DNA from: a bacterium | Lineage (GTDB): Bacteria; Chloroflexota; Dormibacteria; Aeolococcales; Bog-877 | Reading direction: 5' to 3' | DNA: 6,506 nt | Assembly (NCBI GenBank): GCA_021798435.1 | Contig: JAJZGN010000110.1 | Coordinates: 1 to 6,506, forward strand | Shown here: piece by piece, positions 1-5,436 of the stretch | Layout of the letters: every line of letters starts with the position of its first letter | How positions within the stretch are numbered: the stretch's first letter is position 1 | Made by a program: the position numbers and the translations under genes | Notes under the pieces: generated by a model | Databases searched by the model: none | Told to the model about the DNA's origin: nothing | Seen by the model: only the letters and a program-made list of their open reading frames with translations

Positions 1-2
1 GC

Positions 3-977
3 GAGCTGGAGGCGGCGGGCCACCAGTTCCGCGCCACCGGTAGCCGCCTGACCTTCGACGGCTTCACCAAGGTCGCGGCCTCCGAGGAGAGGGAGGACCA
101 GCTCCTGCCTCGCCTCGTCGAGGGCGATCTCGCACGCCTTCTGGAACTCCTTCCGGAGCAGCACTTCAGTCAGCCTCCGCCTCGCTTCACCGAGGCGACT
201 CTGGTCCGGGAGCTGGAGGAGCGCGGGATCGGGAGACCCAGCACTTACGCCCCCACGGTGGAGCTGGTCCAGACCCGAGGCTATGTCCGGCAGGCGGAGC
301 GACGGCTGCATCCCACCCCCCTCGGGGTGGCTGTCAACGAGGCGCTCACCACCCAGTTCCCGGACGTCGTCGACCTGGGCTTCACAGCAGAGCTCGAACG
401 GCGGCTGGATGCCATCGAGGCGGGAGACGAGGGCTGGATCCCGGTGGTGCGGTCGTGGTACGAGCCCTTCGCCAAGGTTCTGGAGAAGGCCCAGGAGGAC
501 ATGCCTCGGGTCCGGGTGAAAGCGCCCCCCGCCGGCGGCGACTGCCCCCGTTGCGGAGCCGAGCTCGTGGTCCGCACGGGCCGCTTCGGCGAGTTCGTGG
601 GCTGCAGCCGGTACCCCGAGTGCGACTACATCCAGGGTCGGGAGGAGCGGGCCGCTGCTGAGGAGGTGGGGGAGGCCTGCCCGGAGTGCGGCCGCCCGCT
701 GGTGCGGCGCACCGGCCGCCGCGGACCCTTCGTGGGCTGCTCGGGGTATCCCAAATGCCGCTACATCCGTCCCGAGCCCGGGTCCAGCCGGCCGGCGCGG
801 CCCGCGCCAGAACTCACCGGAGAGACCTGCCCAGAGTGCGGCCAGCCCCTGGTGCGCCGAAAGGGCCGGTTCGGTCCCTTCGTCTCCTGCTCCGGATACC
901 CCAAGTGCCGATACCGGCCACCTCGGGAGGCGGCTGCCGCGCCGGTCGCCACCGCCAGTGGAGGGGACGGGCGCTGA
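3..977 (+). CDS. topA: DNA topoisomerase I (type IA), C-terminal part, 5' truncated by window edge
   Basis: The enzyme relaxes negative supercoils by cutting and passing single DNA strands. The reading frame is open from base 3, so the N-terminal Toprim domain and active-site tyrosine lie upstream of the window; 324 residues are visible. Residues 61-86 hold the family hallmark RFTEATLVRELEERGIGRPS followed by TYAPTV, and RGYV follows shortly after. From about residue 181 come three zinc fingers of form CxxC-x16-C-x5-C, with cysteines at 181/184/201/207, 226/229/246/252 and 276/279/296/302. These match the topoisomerase I C-terminal zinc-finger family, which helps bind single-stranded DNA and in some species RNA polymerase. 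A short Ala/Gly-rich tail ends at TGA 975-977. The zinc-finger tail differs from the lysine-rich tail of typical actinobacterial TopA (established knowledge). The identification is secure. Confidence 0.96.
   Translation, partial: ELEAAGHQFRATGSRLTFDGFTKVAASEEREDQLLPRLVEGDLARLLELLPEQHFSQPPPRFTEATLVRELEERGIGRPSTYAPTVELVQTRGYVRQAERRLHPTPLGVAVNEALTTQFPDVVDLGFTAELERRLDAIEAGDEGWIPVVRSWYEPFAKVLEKAQEDMPRVRVKAPPAGGDCPRCGAELVVRTGRFGEFVGCSRYPECDYIQGREERAAAEEVGEACPECGRPLVRRTGRRGPFVGCSGYPKCRYIRPEPGSSRPARPAPELTGETCPECGQPLVRRKGRFGPFVSCSGYPKCRYRPPREAAAAPVATASGGDGR
543..908 (+). repeat. Three tandem zinc-finger coding repeats within topA
   Basis: Three 27-residue units start at bases 543, 678 and 828 and each runs from the first to the last zinc cysteine. 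Units 2 and 3 agree at 23 of 27 residues by eye, and units 1 and 2 at 19 of 27. Linkers between units are 18 and 23 residues long and rich in Glu, Ala, Pro and Arg. The closeness of units 2 and 3 suggests the more recent duplication or concerted evolution. Tandem fingers are normal for this family; only the degree of similarity is notable. Confidence 0.85.
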
Positions 978-983
978 TCTGCT

Positions 984-1009
984 CGGCGGAGGCCCGCCGC
1001 CCGCGGCGG
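984..1009 (+). terminator. GC-rich inverted repeats after topA; possible weak terminator
   Basis: Seven bases after the topA stop, CGGCGG (984-989) can pair with CCGCCG (994-999) around a 4-base loop. An overlapping alternative pairs CCGCC (997-1001) with GGCGG (1005-1009) around a 3-base loop. The two cannot form together. There is no T tract, so this is not a canonical intrinsic terminator. In such GC-rich DNA short inverted repeats also arise by chance, so the call is tentative. Confidence 0.25.
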
Positions 1010-1015
1010 TAGACT
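1010..1015 (+). promoter_or_regulatory. Putative -10 box (TAGACT) for leaderless hslV mRNA
   Basis: TAGACT fits the TANNNT form of the sigma-70-type -10 element common in high-GC bacteria. It ends 9 bases before the GTG start of hslV, so transcription would begin at or next to the start codon and give a leaderless message. There is no Shine-Dalgarno-like sequence upstream of this start, unlike hslU, rpsB, tsf and pyrH. No clear -35 element is visible near 987-992. This is inference from position and motif only. Confidence 0.4.
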
Positions 1016-1024
1016 TCAGACTTC
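1011..1024 (+). repeat. Perfect 7-base tandem duplication (AGACTTC x2)
   Basis: AGACTTC occurs twice in direct succession and directly abuts the hslV GTG codon. The first copy supplies five of the six bases of the putative -10 box. It may be a small slippage duplication or chance. Confidence 0.8.
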
Positions 1025-1606
1025 GTGGGTTCTCATGAGGCATCCACCCCCCGGGCCACCACCATCGTGGCCGTCCAGCGGGGGTCGGAGATCGCCGTGG
1101 CCGGCGACGGGCAGGTGACCTTGGGCGACGTGGTGATGAAGCACCACGCCAGCAAGGTGCGCCGGCTGTTCCACGACCAGGTGGTGGTGGGGTTCGCCGG
1201 GTCGGTGTCCGACGCCTTCACCCTCTTCGACAAGTTCGAACGCCAGCTGGAGCAGCACCAGGGCAATCTGGTGCGCTCCGCCGTGGAGCTGGGCAAGGAG
1301 TGGCGCACCGACCGCTACTTGCGCCACCTCGACGCCATGCTCGTGGTGGCCGGGGAGGGGCAGCTGCTGCTTCTCAGCGGGGACGGCGACGTCATCGAGC
1401 CGGACGACGGGCTGGGGGCCATCGGCAGCGGCGGCCCGTACGCTCTGGCGGCTGCTCGAGCGCTGACCCAGCACACCGCGATGTCCGCCCGCGAGGTGGC
1501 CGTGGAGGCGCTCAGGATAGCGGCCTCGATGTGCGTCTACACCAATTCGGAGATCACGGTGGAAACTCTTCCGGGACCCGAGGAGGCCGCAGATGCCCGA
1601 GGGTGA
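1025..1606 (+). CDS. hslV: ATP-dependent protease subunit HslV (ClpQ)
   Basis: HslV is the proteolytic dodecamer of the cytoplasmic HslUV protease, a bacterial relative of the proteasome beta subunit. The protein has 193 residues. The nucleophile is expected to be Thr12, the first Thr of the pair in PRATTIVAV, exposed after removal of an 11-residue propeptide. Taking Thr12 as mature residue 1, the other known catalytic positions fall into place: Asp28 in GDGQ, Lys44 in SKVRRL and Ser135 in GSGGPYA. The GFAGSVSDAFTLFDKFE and KEWRTDR blocks are also family hallmarks. The GTG start is effectively forced: an in-frame stop lies at 1010-1012 and no other usual start codon lies between it and the Thr pair. 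No Shine-Dalgarno site precedes it, which suggests leaderless translation. The 3' end overlaps hslU by 14 bases, so the two are cotranscribed. Confidence 0.96.
   Translation: MGSHEASTPRATTIVAVQRGSEIAVAGDGQVTLGDVVMKHHASKVRRLFHDQVVVGFAGSVSDAFTLFDKFERQLEQHQGNLVRSAVELGKEWRTDRYLRHLDAMLVVAGEGQLLLLSGDGDVIEPDDGLGAIGSGGPYALAAARALTQHTAMSAREVAVEALRIAASMCVYTNSEITVETLPGPEEAADARG
1581..1586 (+). promoter_or_regulatory. Shine-Dalgarno site for hslU
   Basis: AGGAGG lies inside the end of hslV, 6 bases before the ATG at 1593. It is a perfect ribosome site at good spacing and fixes the hslU start within the hslV reading frame. Confidence 0.85.
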
Positions 1607-3014
1607 CCTCACCGCGGCCGAGGTGGTCAGCTCCCTCGACCGCTACGTCGTCGGCCAGCAGGATGCCAAACGAGCCATGGCGGTGGCGCTTCGCAACCGC
1701 ATCCGGCGGATGCGAGTGGCCCCCGAGGCGCGGGGCGACATCATGCCCAGCAACATCCTGCTGATCGGGCCCACCGGGGTGGGCAAGACGGAGATCGCTC
1801 GCCGGCTGGCGCTGCTGACCAACTCCCCCTTCATCAAGGTGGAGGCCACCAAGTTCACCGAGGTGGGGTACGTGGGCCGGGACGTGGAGTCGATCATCCG
1901 CGACCTGCTGGAGCAGACCATCACCCAGCTCCAAAGCCAGCGAGTGGCCGAGGTTGAGGACGAGGCCAAGCACCGGGCCGAGGCCCGCATCGTCGACCGG
2001 CTGGTGGAGCAGGAGCGCGCCTCCCGGGAGGGCCCTGCTCCCGAGCCTGCCACCGCCCCGGCAGAAGGCGCGGAGAGAGCCGCCCCGGCGCCCGCCGACG
2101 AGCCCGACCGGCGCCTGGCCGTCCGGCGGGAGCGGACCCGTCGCCGACAGCTGGCGCGCAAGTTGGCCAACCGGCAGCTGGAAGACCGCCTCATCGAGAT
2201 CGAGGTGGAGGAGTCGTACAGCGCCCCCGTCGAGGTCTTCTCAGGAACCGGTTACGAGGAGATCGGCTGGTCGCTCGCCGACTTCTTCAGCCAGATGGCG
2301 CCCCCCCGGCGCCGGATGCGCAGGATGAGCGTCGCTGATGCCCGGCACACCCTGACCCAGGAGGAGACCGAGCGGCTGGTGGACATGGACCGGGTTTACG
2401 ACGATGCCGTCCGGTCGGTGGAGGAGAACGGGATCGTCTTCATCGACGAGGTCGACAAGATCGCCGGGGCGTATACCGAGAGCCACGGGCCGGACGTGAG
2501 CGGGGCCGGGGTGCAGCGCGACCTCCTGCCGATCATCGAGGGCTCCACGGTCAGCACCCGGTATGGGTCGGTCAGCACCGAGCACATCCTGTTCGTTGCC
2601 GCCGGCGCCTTCACCTCCGCCCGCCCTTCGGACCTGATCCCGGAGTTTCAGGGGCGGTTTCCGATCCGGGTGGAGCTGACCTCGCTGGGAGAGGCGGACC
2701 TGAGGCGGATCCTGGTCGAGCCCAGCAACTCGCTCACCGGCCAGTACCGGGCCCTGCTCGCCACTGAGGAGGTGGAGCTGGAGTTCACTCCCGAGGGCAC
2801 GGCCGAGCTGGCCCGGCAGGCGTTCCTGGTCAACGAGCGGGACGAGAACATCGGCGCCCGGCGGCTCTTCACCGTCATGGAGCGGGTGCTCCAGGACGTC
2901 TCCTTCGCTGCCGAGCAATACCGCAGCCAGCGGGTGGTTGTGGACGCCGCCTTCGTGCACGAGCGGCTCGGGGACCTGGTCCGGGACCAGGACCTGCGCC
3001 GGTACGTGCTGTAG
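1593..3014 (+). CDS. hslU: ATP-dependent protease ATPase subunit HslU (ClpY)
   Basis: HslU is the AAA+ hexamer that unfolds substrates and feeds them into HslV. At 473 residues it is longer than the 443 of E. coli HslU. Visible motifs: Walker A GPTGVGKT at 59-66 (Lys65), pore loop GYVG at 92-95, Walker B IVFIDEVDK at 281-289 (Asp285, Glu286), sensor-1 region FVAAGAFTSARPSDLIPE at about 334-351, arginine finger Arg355 in FQGRFPIRVEL, and sensor-2 GARR at 421-424. The C-terminus LRRYVL resembles the tail that docks into HslV pockets. The spacing from Walker A Lys to Walker B Asp is 220 residues, against 193 in E. coli (K63 to D256). The extra length therefore lies in the I-domain, mostly an Ala/Pro/Glu-rich stretch at about 146-171. 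The ATG has a perfect Shine-Dalgarno and overlaps the hslV end. Confidence 0.97.
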   Translation: MPEGDLTAAEVVSSLDRYVVGQQDAKRAMAVALRNRIRRMRVAPEARGDIMPSNILLIGPTGVGKTEIARRLALLTNSPFIKVEATKFTEVGYVGRDVESIIRDLLEQTITQLQSQRVAEVEDEAKHRAEARIVDRLVEQERASREGPAPEPATAPAEGAERAAPAPADEPDRRLAVRRERTRRRQLARKLANRQLEDRLIEIEVEESYSAPVEVFSGTGYEEIGWSLADFFSQMAPPRRRMRRMSVADARHTLTQEETERLVDMDRVYDDAVRSVEENGIVFIDEVDKIAGAYTESHGPDVSGAGVQRDLLPIIEGSTVSTRYGSVSTEHILFVAAGAFTSARPSDLIPEFQGRFPIRVELTSLGEADLRRILVEPSNSLTGQYRALLATEEVELEFTPEGTAELARQAFLVNERDENIGARRLFTVMERVLQDVSFAAEQYRSQRVVVDAAFVHERLGDLVRDQDLRRYVL

Positions 3015-3016
3015 GG

Positions 3017-3069
3017 CCGGCGGGACCAAAAGCCGGTCCGCGTCCCCGGGGAGACCGCTGGTCGCCGGG
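3017..3069 (+). terminator. GC-rich hairpins after hslU; possible terminator
   Basis: Starting just after the hslU stop, CCGGC (3017-3021) can pair with GCCGG (3032-3036), or GGACC (3023-3027) with GGTCC (3035-3039); these exclude each other. Further on, CCCGG (3045-3049) pairs with CCGGG (3065-3069), enclosing GACC (3053-3056) pairing with GGTC (3060-3063). None is followed by a T run, so factor-independent termination is uncertain. The position between hslU and a probable rpsB promoter makes a transcript end here plausible. Confidence 0.3.
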
Positions 3070-3113
3070 CCGCCGTGACCGCCTCGTCCGGTGGTCGGTT
3101 CCGGGTTTTGGGC

Positions 3114-3119
3114 TACCAT
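3114..3119 (+). promoter_or_regulatory. Putative -10 box (TACCAT) of the rpsB operon promoter
   Basis: TACCAT fits TANNNT and sits in the 211-base gap between hslU and rpsB, just after a short T-rich stretch (GTTTTG, 3105-3110). It would give a start site near 3126 and an untranslated leader of about 100 bases. No convincing -35 hexamer is visible 16-18 bases upstream. A separate promoter here is expected, because ribosomal protein genes usually need much higher expression than hslVU. Confidence 0.4.
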
Positions 3120-3143
3120 GGGCTGCGGAGATCAAATTCACAT

Positions 3144-3197
3144 GCCCGCCGGACGGCCCCCGGGTTCCCCTGGGCCGGGTGCCGGTGGATGGTGGGC
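3144..3197 (+). promoter_or_regulatory. Candidate structured leader of rpsB mRNA
   Basis: In the predicted 5' leader, GCCCGCC (3144-3150) can pair with GGTGGGC (3191-3197), giving seven pairs including one G-U. Nested inside, CGGCCC (3154-3159) pairs perfectly with GGGCCG (3172-3177). The remaining inner sequence includes a 13-base strand (3178-3190). The structure ends 16 bases before the Shine-Dalgarno site. Other bacteria have rpsB leader RNAs through which S2 represses its own operon (established knowledge). That this one does so is inference from location and folding potential only. Confidence 0.35.
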
Positions 3198-3213
3198 AGA
3201 GGTTCAACGCAAC

Positions 3214-3219
3214 TGGAGG
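3214..3219 (+). promoter_or_regulatory. Shine-Dalgarno site that sets the rpsB start
   Basis: TGGAGG lies 6 bases before the ATG at 3226. It supports that start over the in-frame GTG at 3091, which would add 45 residues not typical of S2 and would lie upstream of the likely promoter. Confidence 0.8.
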
Positions 3220-3225
3220 CGCACC

Positions 3226-4032
3226 ATGCCCGTGGCCACGCTCACCGAACTCCTGCAAAACGGGGTCCACTTCGGTCACCAGACCAGCCGGTGGAATCCC
3301 AAGATGCGGCCGTACATATTCACCAGCCGCGGTGGCATTCACATCCTGGACGTGGCCCAGACCGTGGACCTGCTGGACGCCGCCTGCGCCTTCGCCCGGG
3401 ACACCGTGGCCCAGGGGGGGCAGATCCTGTTCGTGGGCACCAAGAAGCAGGCCCGGGACACCATCGAGGCAGAGTGCCAGCGCTCTCACCAGCCCTACGT
3501 GATCAACCGCTGGATGGGGGGCATGCTGACCAACTTCGAAGTGGTGAAGCTTCAGCTACGGCGGCTCACTGAGCTCTCCGAGCGCCAGGAGCGGGACGGC
3601 TTCGCGGGGATGATCAAGAAGGAGCAGCGGCGCCGCGAGGATGAGCTGGAGCGCCTGCGGCGCAACTTCTCCGGGATCACCGGAATGAAGCGGCTTCCGG
3701 CGGCGCTTTTCGTGGTCGACCCCCACAAGGAGCGGCTCGCCGTCACCGAGGCCAACAAGCTCAAGATCCCGATCATCGCCATCACCGACAGCAACTGTGA
3801 CCCCGACGAGATCAGCTACGTGATCCCCGGCAATGACGACGCCATCCGCAGCGTGCGTCTGATCGTAACTCGGCTCACCGAGGCGATCGTGGACGGGCTG
3901 GACCAGCGTCGGCAGATCGAGGTCGCCCAGGCCCAGGCCGCTGCGGAGCGGGCGGCCCAGCTCCGGGCCGCCGAGGAGCTGGCGGCCAGCGAGGCCAGCG
4001 CGGAGCCGGAGCATGAGGAGGTCGCGGAGTGA
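3226..4032 (+). CDS. rpsB: 30S ribosomal protein S2
   Basis: S2 joins late in 30S subunit assembly and helps recruit S1 in species that have it. The chosen ATG gives 268 residues. Family blocks in order: LLQNGVHFGHQTSRWNPKM at 9-27, YIFTSRGGIHILDVAQT at 30-46, ILFVGTKKQA at 67-76, NRWMGGMLTNF at 94-104, LFVVDPHKERLAVTEA at 161-176 and IPIIAITDSNCDPDEI at 181-196, then IPGNDDAIRSV at 200-210. Residues 115-148 form the charged helical hairpin. The tail from about 229 is Ala/Glu/Gln-rich, probably helical, and ends in an acidic stretch; it is longer than in a minimal S2. rpsB leads a compact operon with tsf, pyrH, frr and uppS. Its stop overlaps the tsf GTG as GTGA, which suggests coupled translation. 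The start is set by a good Shine-Dalgarno. Confidence 0.97.
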   Translation: MPVATLTELLQNGVHFGHQTSRWNPKMRPYIFTSRGGIHILDVAQTVDLLDAACAFARDTVAQGGQILFVGTKKQARDTIEAECQRSHQPYVINRWMGGMLTNFEVVKLQLRRLTELSERQERDGFAGMIKKEQRRREDELERLRRNFSGITGMKRLPAALFVVDPHKERLAVTEANKLKIPIIAITDSNCDPDEISYVIPGNDDAIRSVRLIVTRLTEAIVDGLDQRRQIEVAQAQAAAERAAQLRAAEELAASEASAEPEHEEVAE

Positions 4033-4664
4033 GCCAGGAGATCTCGGCAGAGCTTGTGCGCCAGCTGCGGCAGCAGACCGGGGCGGGGATCATGGACGTC
4101 AAGCGCGCCCTGGTGGACTCGGCTGGTGACTTCGACCGCGCCCGTGACCTCCTCCGCACCAAGGGGCTCGCCTCAGCGGAGAAGAAGGCCGAGCGGGAGA
4201 CCCGCGAGGGGCTGGTGGACGCCTACATCCACCCGGGGGGGCGGCTGGGAGTTCTCCTCGAGGTCAACTGTGAGAGCGACTTCGTGGCCCGGACCGATGA
4301 GTTCAAGGCTCTGGTCCACGACCTGGCTCTACAGGTGGCGAGCCTCGGGCCGCGTTGGATCCGTCGCGAAGACATCCCCGTGGAAGAGGTGGAGCACGAG
4401 ATGGAGATCTACCGCCAGCAGGCCGCGGCCGAGGGGCGGGACGCGGCCCGGGTGGACCAGATTGTCGAAGGGAAGCTGCGCAAGTGGTCCGAGTCGGTCT
4501 GCTTATATGAGCAGCCCTGGATTCGGGACGAGGCCGGCAAGAAGGCCCGTCGGGTGGAGGAGGTGATCAAGGAGACGATCGCCTCGACCGGAGAGAACAT
4601 CTCGGTGGCCCGCTTCGCTCGCTTCCCACTGGGGGAGAGGGTCGAGGGAGCCCCAGGTGCTTGA
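4029..4664 (+). CDS. tsf: Elongation factor Ts
   Basis: EF-Ts exchanges GDP for GTP on EF-Tu during translation. The N-terminal UBA-like domain is clear (residues 4-46, with LRQQTGAGIMDVKRAL at 13-28). The EF-Tu contact block NCESDFVARTDEF is at 80-92, corresponding to the TDFV motif of E. coli. YEQPWIRDE at 160-168 and GENISVARFARF at 188-199 end the core. At 211 residues it is the short form, close to the Thermus type (about 196) and well under E. coli (283) or typical Actinobacteria (about 270), so it appears to have one core subdomain. The GTG start overlaps the rpsB stop by 4 bases, with GAGGAGG at 4015-4021 and a 7-base spacer. Leu159 uses TTA, the only TTA codon I found in the window. 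Confidence 0.96.
   Translation: MSQEISAELVRQLRQQTGAGIMDVKRALVDSAGDFDRARDLLRTKGLASAEKKAERETREGLVDAYIHPGGRLGVLLEVNCESDFVARTDEFKALVHDLALQVASLGPRWIRREDIPVEEVEHEMEIYRQQAAAEGRDAARVDQIVEGKLRKWSESVCLYEQPWIRDEAGKKARRVEEVIKETIASTGENISVARFARFPLGERVEGAPGA
4644..4650 (+). promoter_or_regulatory. Shine-Dalgarno site that sets the pyrH start
   Basis: GAGGGAG ends 6 bases before the GTG at 4657. The alternative ATG at 4669 has no such site at proper spacing, so the GTG start overlapping tsf is preferred. Confidence 0.6.
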
Positions 4665-5436
4665 CGCGATGCCGCTCACCGGGGTGGCCGGCCAGGACCG
4701 GCAGCGTCCCCCTGCCCGATACCGGAGGGTGGTGATCAAGCTCAGTGGGGAGGCCCTGGTAGGGGACGGGGGTTATGGCATCGACCCCCTGGTCCTGGAC
4801 ACCGTGGCCCTTGAGCTGCAGGCCGCGCACCAGCTAGGGACCGAGATCGCGGTGATGATGGGGGGAGGCAATATCTTCCGCGGACTGGCCGGGGCGCGGC
4901 GGGGGATGAATCGGGTGACCGCGGACCTGATGGGGATGCTGGGCACCGTGATCAACGGACTCGCCCTCCGGGACGCCCTCGAGGCGCACGGCATGCCCAC
5001 CCGGGTCCAGACCGCGATCGAGATGCATCAGGTTGCCGAGCCATACATCAGGGGGAGGGCCATCCGGCACCTGGAGAAGGGTAGGGTGGTCGTCTTCTGC
5101 GCCGGCTCCGGCAATCCCTTCTTCACCACGGACACCCCTGCCGCCCTGCGGGCCGCCGAGATCGGCGCGGATGTCCTCATCAAGGCCACCCGGGTCGACG
5201 GGGTCTACAGCGCCGATCCCACCAAGGACTCCAATGCCGAGCGGTTCGAGACCATCTCCTACCTGGATGTCCTGAATCGCGGGCTGCAGGTGATGGACAA
5301 CACGGCGATCACCCTCTGCATGGACAACCGCCTCCCGCTTCTGGTCCTGGACCTGTTCACCCCTGGCAATCTGGCCCGGGCGGTGAGCGGCGAGCGGGTC
5401 GGGACCCTGGTAACCGACCAGGGTCAGAGAGGGTGA
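4657..5436 (+). CDS. pyrH: Uridylate kinase (UMP kinase)
   Basis: PyrH phosphorylates UMP to UDP with ATP, the step feeding all UTP, CTP and UDP-sugar synthesis. It belongs to the amino-acid-kinase fold, is normally a hexamer, and is usually activated by GTP and inhibited by UTP. The protein has 259 residues. Motifs: VVIKLSGEAL at 25-34, MMGGGNIFRG at 67-76, GMNRVTADLMGML at 83-95, INGLALRDAL at 99-108, AGSGNPFFTTDTPAALRA at 149-166 and IKATRVDGVYSADPTKD at 175-191. About 20 residues precede the conserved core, a little more than in E. coli; starting at the ATG at 4669 would remove four of them. The GTG start overlaps the tsf end by 8 bases, and the 3' end overlaps frr by 4 as GTGA. Identification is secure; the exact start is slightly less so. 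Confidence 0.96.
   Translation: MLDAMPLTGVAGQDRQRPPARYRRVVIKLSGEALVGDGGYGIDPLVLDTVALELQAAHQLGTEIAVMMGGGNIFRGLAGARRGMNRVTADLMGMLGTVINGLALRDALEAHGMPTRVQTAIEMHQVAEPYIRGRAIRHLEKGRVVVFCAGSGNPFFTTDTPAALRAAEIGADVLIKATRVDGVYSADPTKDSNAERFETISYLDVLNRGLQVMDNTAITLCMDNRLPLLVLDLFTPGNLARAVSGERVGTLVTDQGQRG

Noticed and set aside
258..977. topA-region gene starting at base 258 as a separate zinc-finger protein
   Set aside because: The frame is open to the window edge, and the sequence before 258 is the conserved topoisomerase IA core leading into the fingers, so it is one truncated gene.
1016..1612. Minus-strand open frame of 198 codons mirroring hslV
   Set aside because: It covers almost exactly the hslV gene in reverse and is rich in His/Gly/Val/Leu, typical of an antisense shadow.
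2241..3119. Minus-strand open frame of 292 codons opposite hslU
   Set aside because: It is a shadow of hslU, with no ribosome site or recognisable family; its length follows from few stop codons in GC-rich DNA.
3091..3225. N-terminal extension of rpsB starting at the GTG at 3091
   Set aside because: It would add 45 Gly/Pro-rich residues unlike S2, would start upstream of the likely promoter, and the ATG at 3226 has a good Shine-Dalgarno and matches the usual S2 N-terminus.
3414..3420. Homopolymer G7 in rpsB (also G7 at 4235-4241 in tsf and C7 at 2301-2307 in hslU) as frameshift or slippage sites
   Set aside because: All three lie inside intact, conserved reading frames that continue normally on both sides, so there is no sign of a frameshift. 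They are only weak points for sequencing accuracy.
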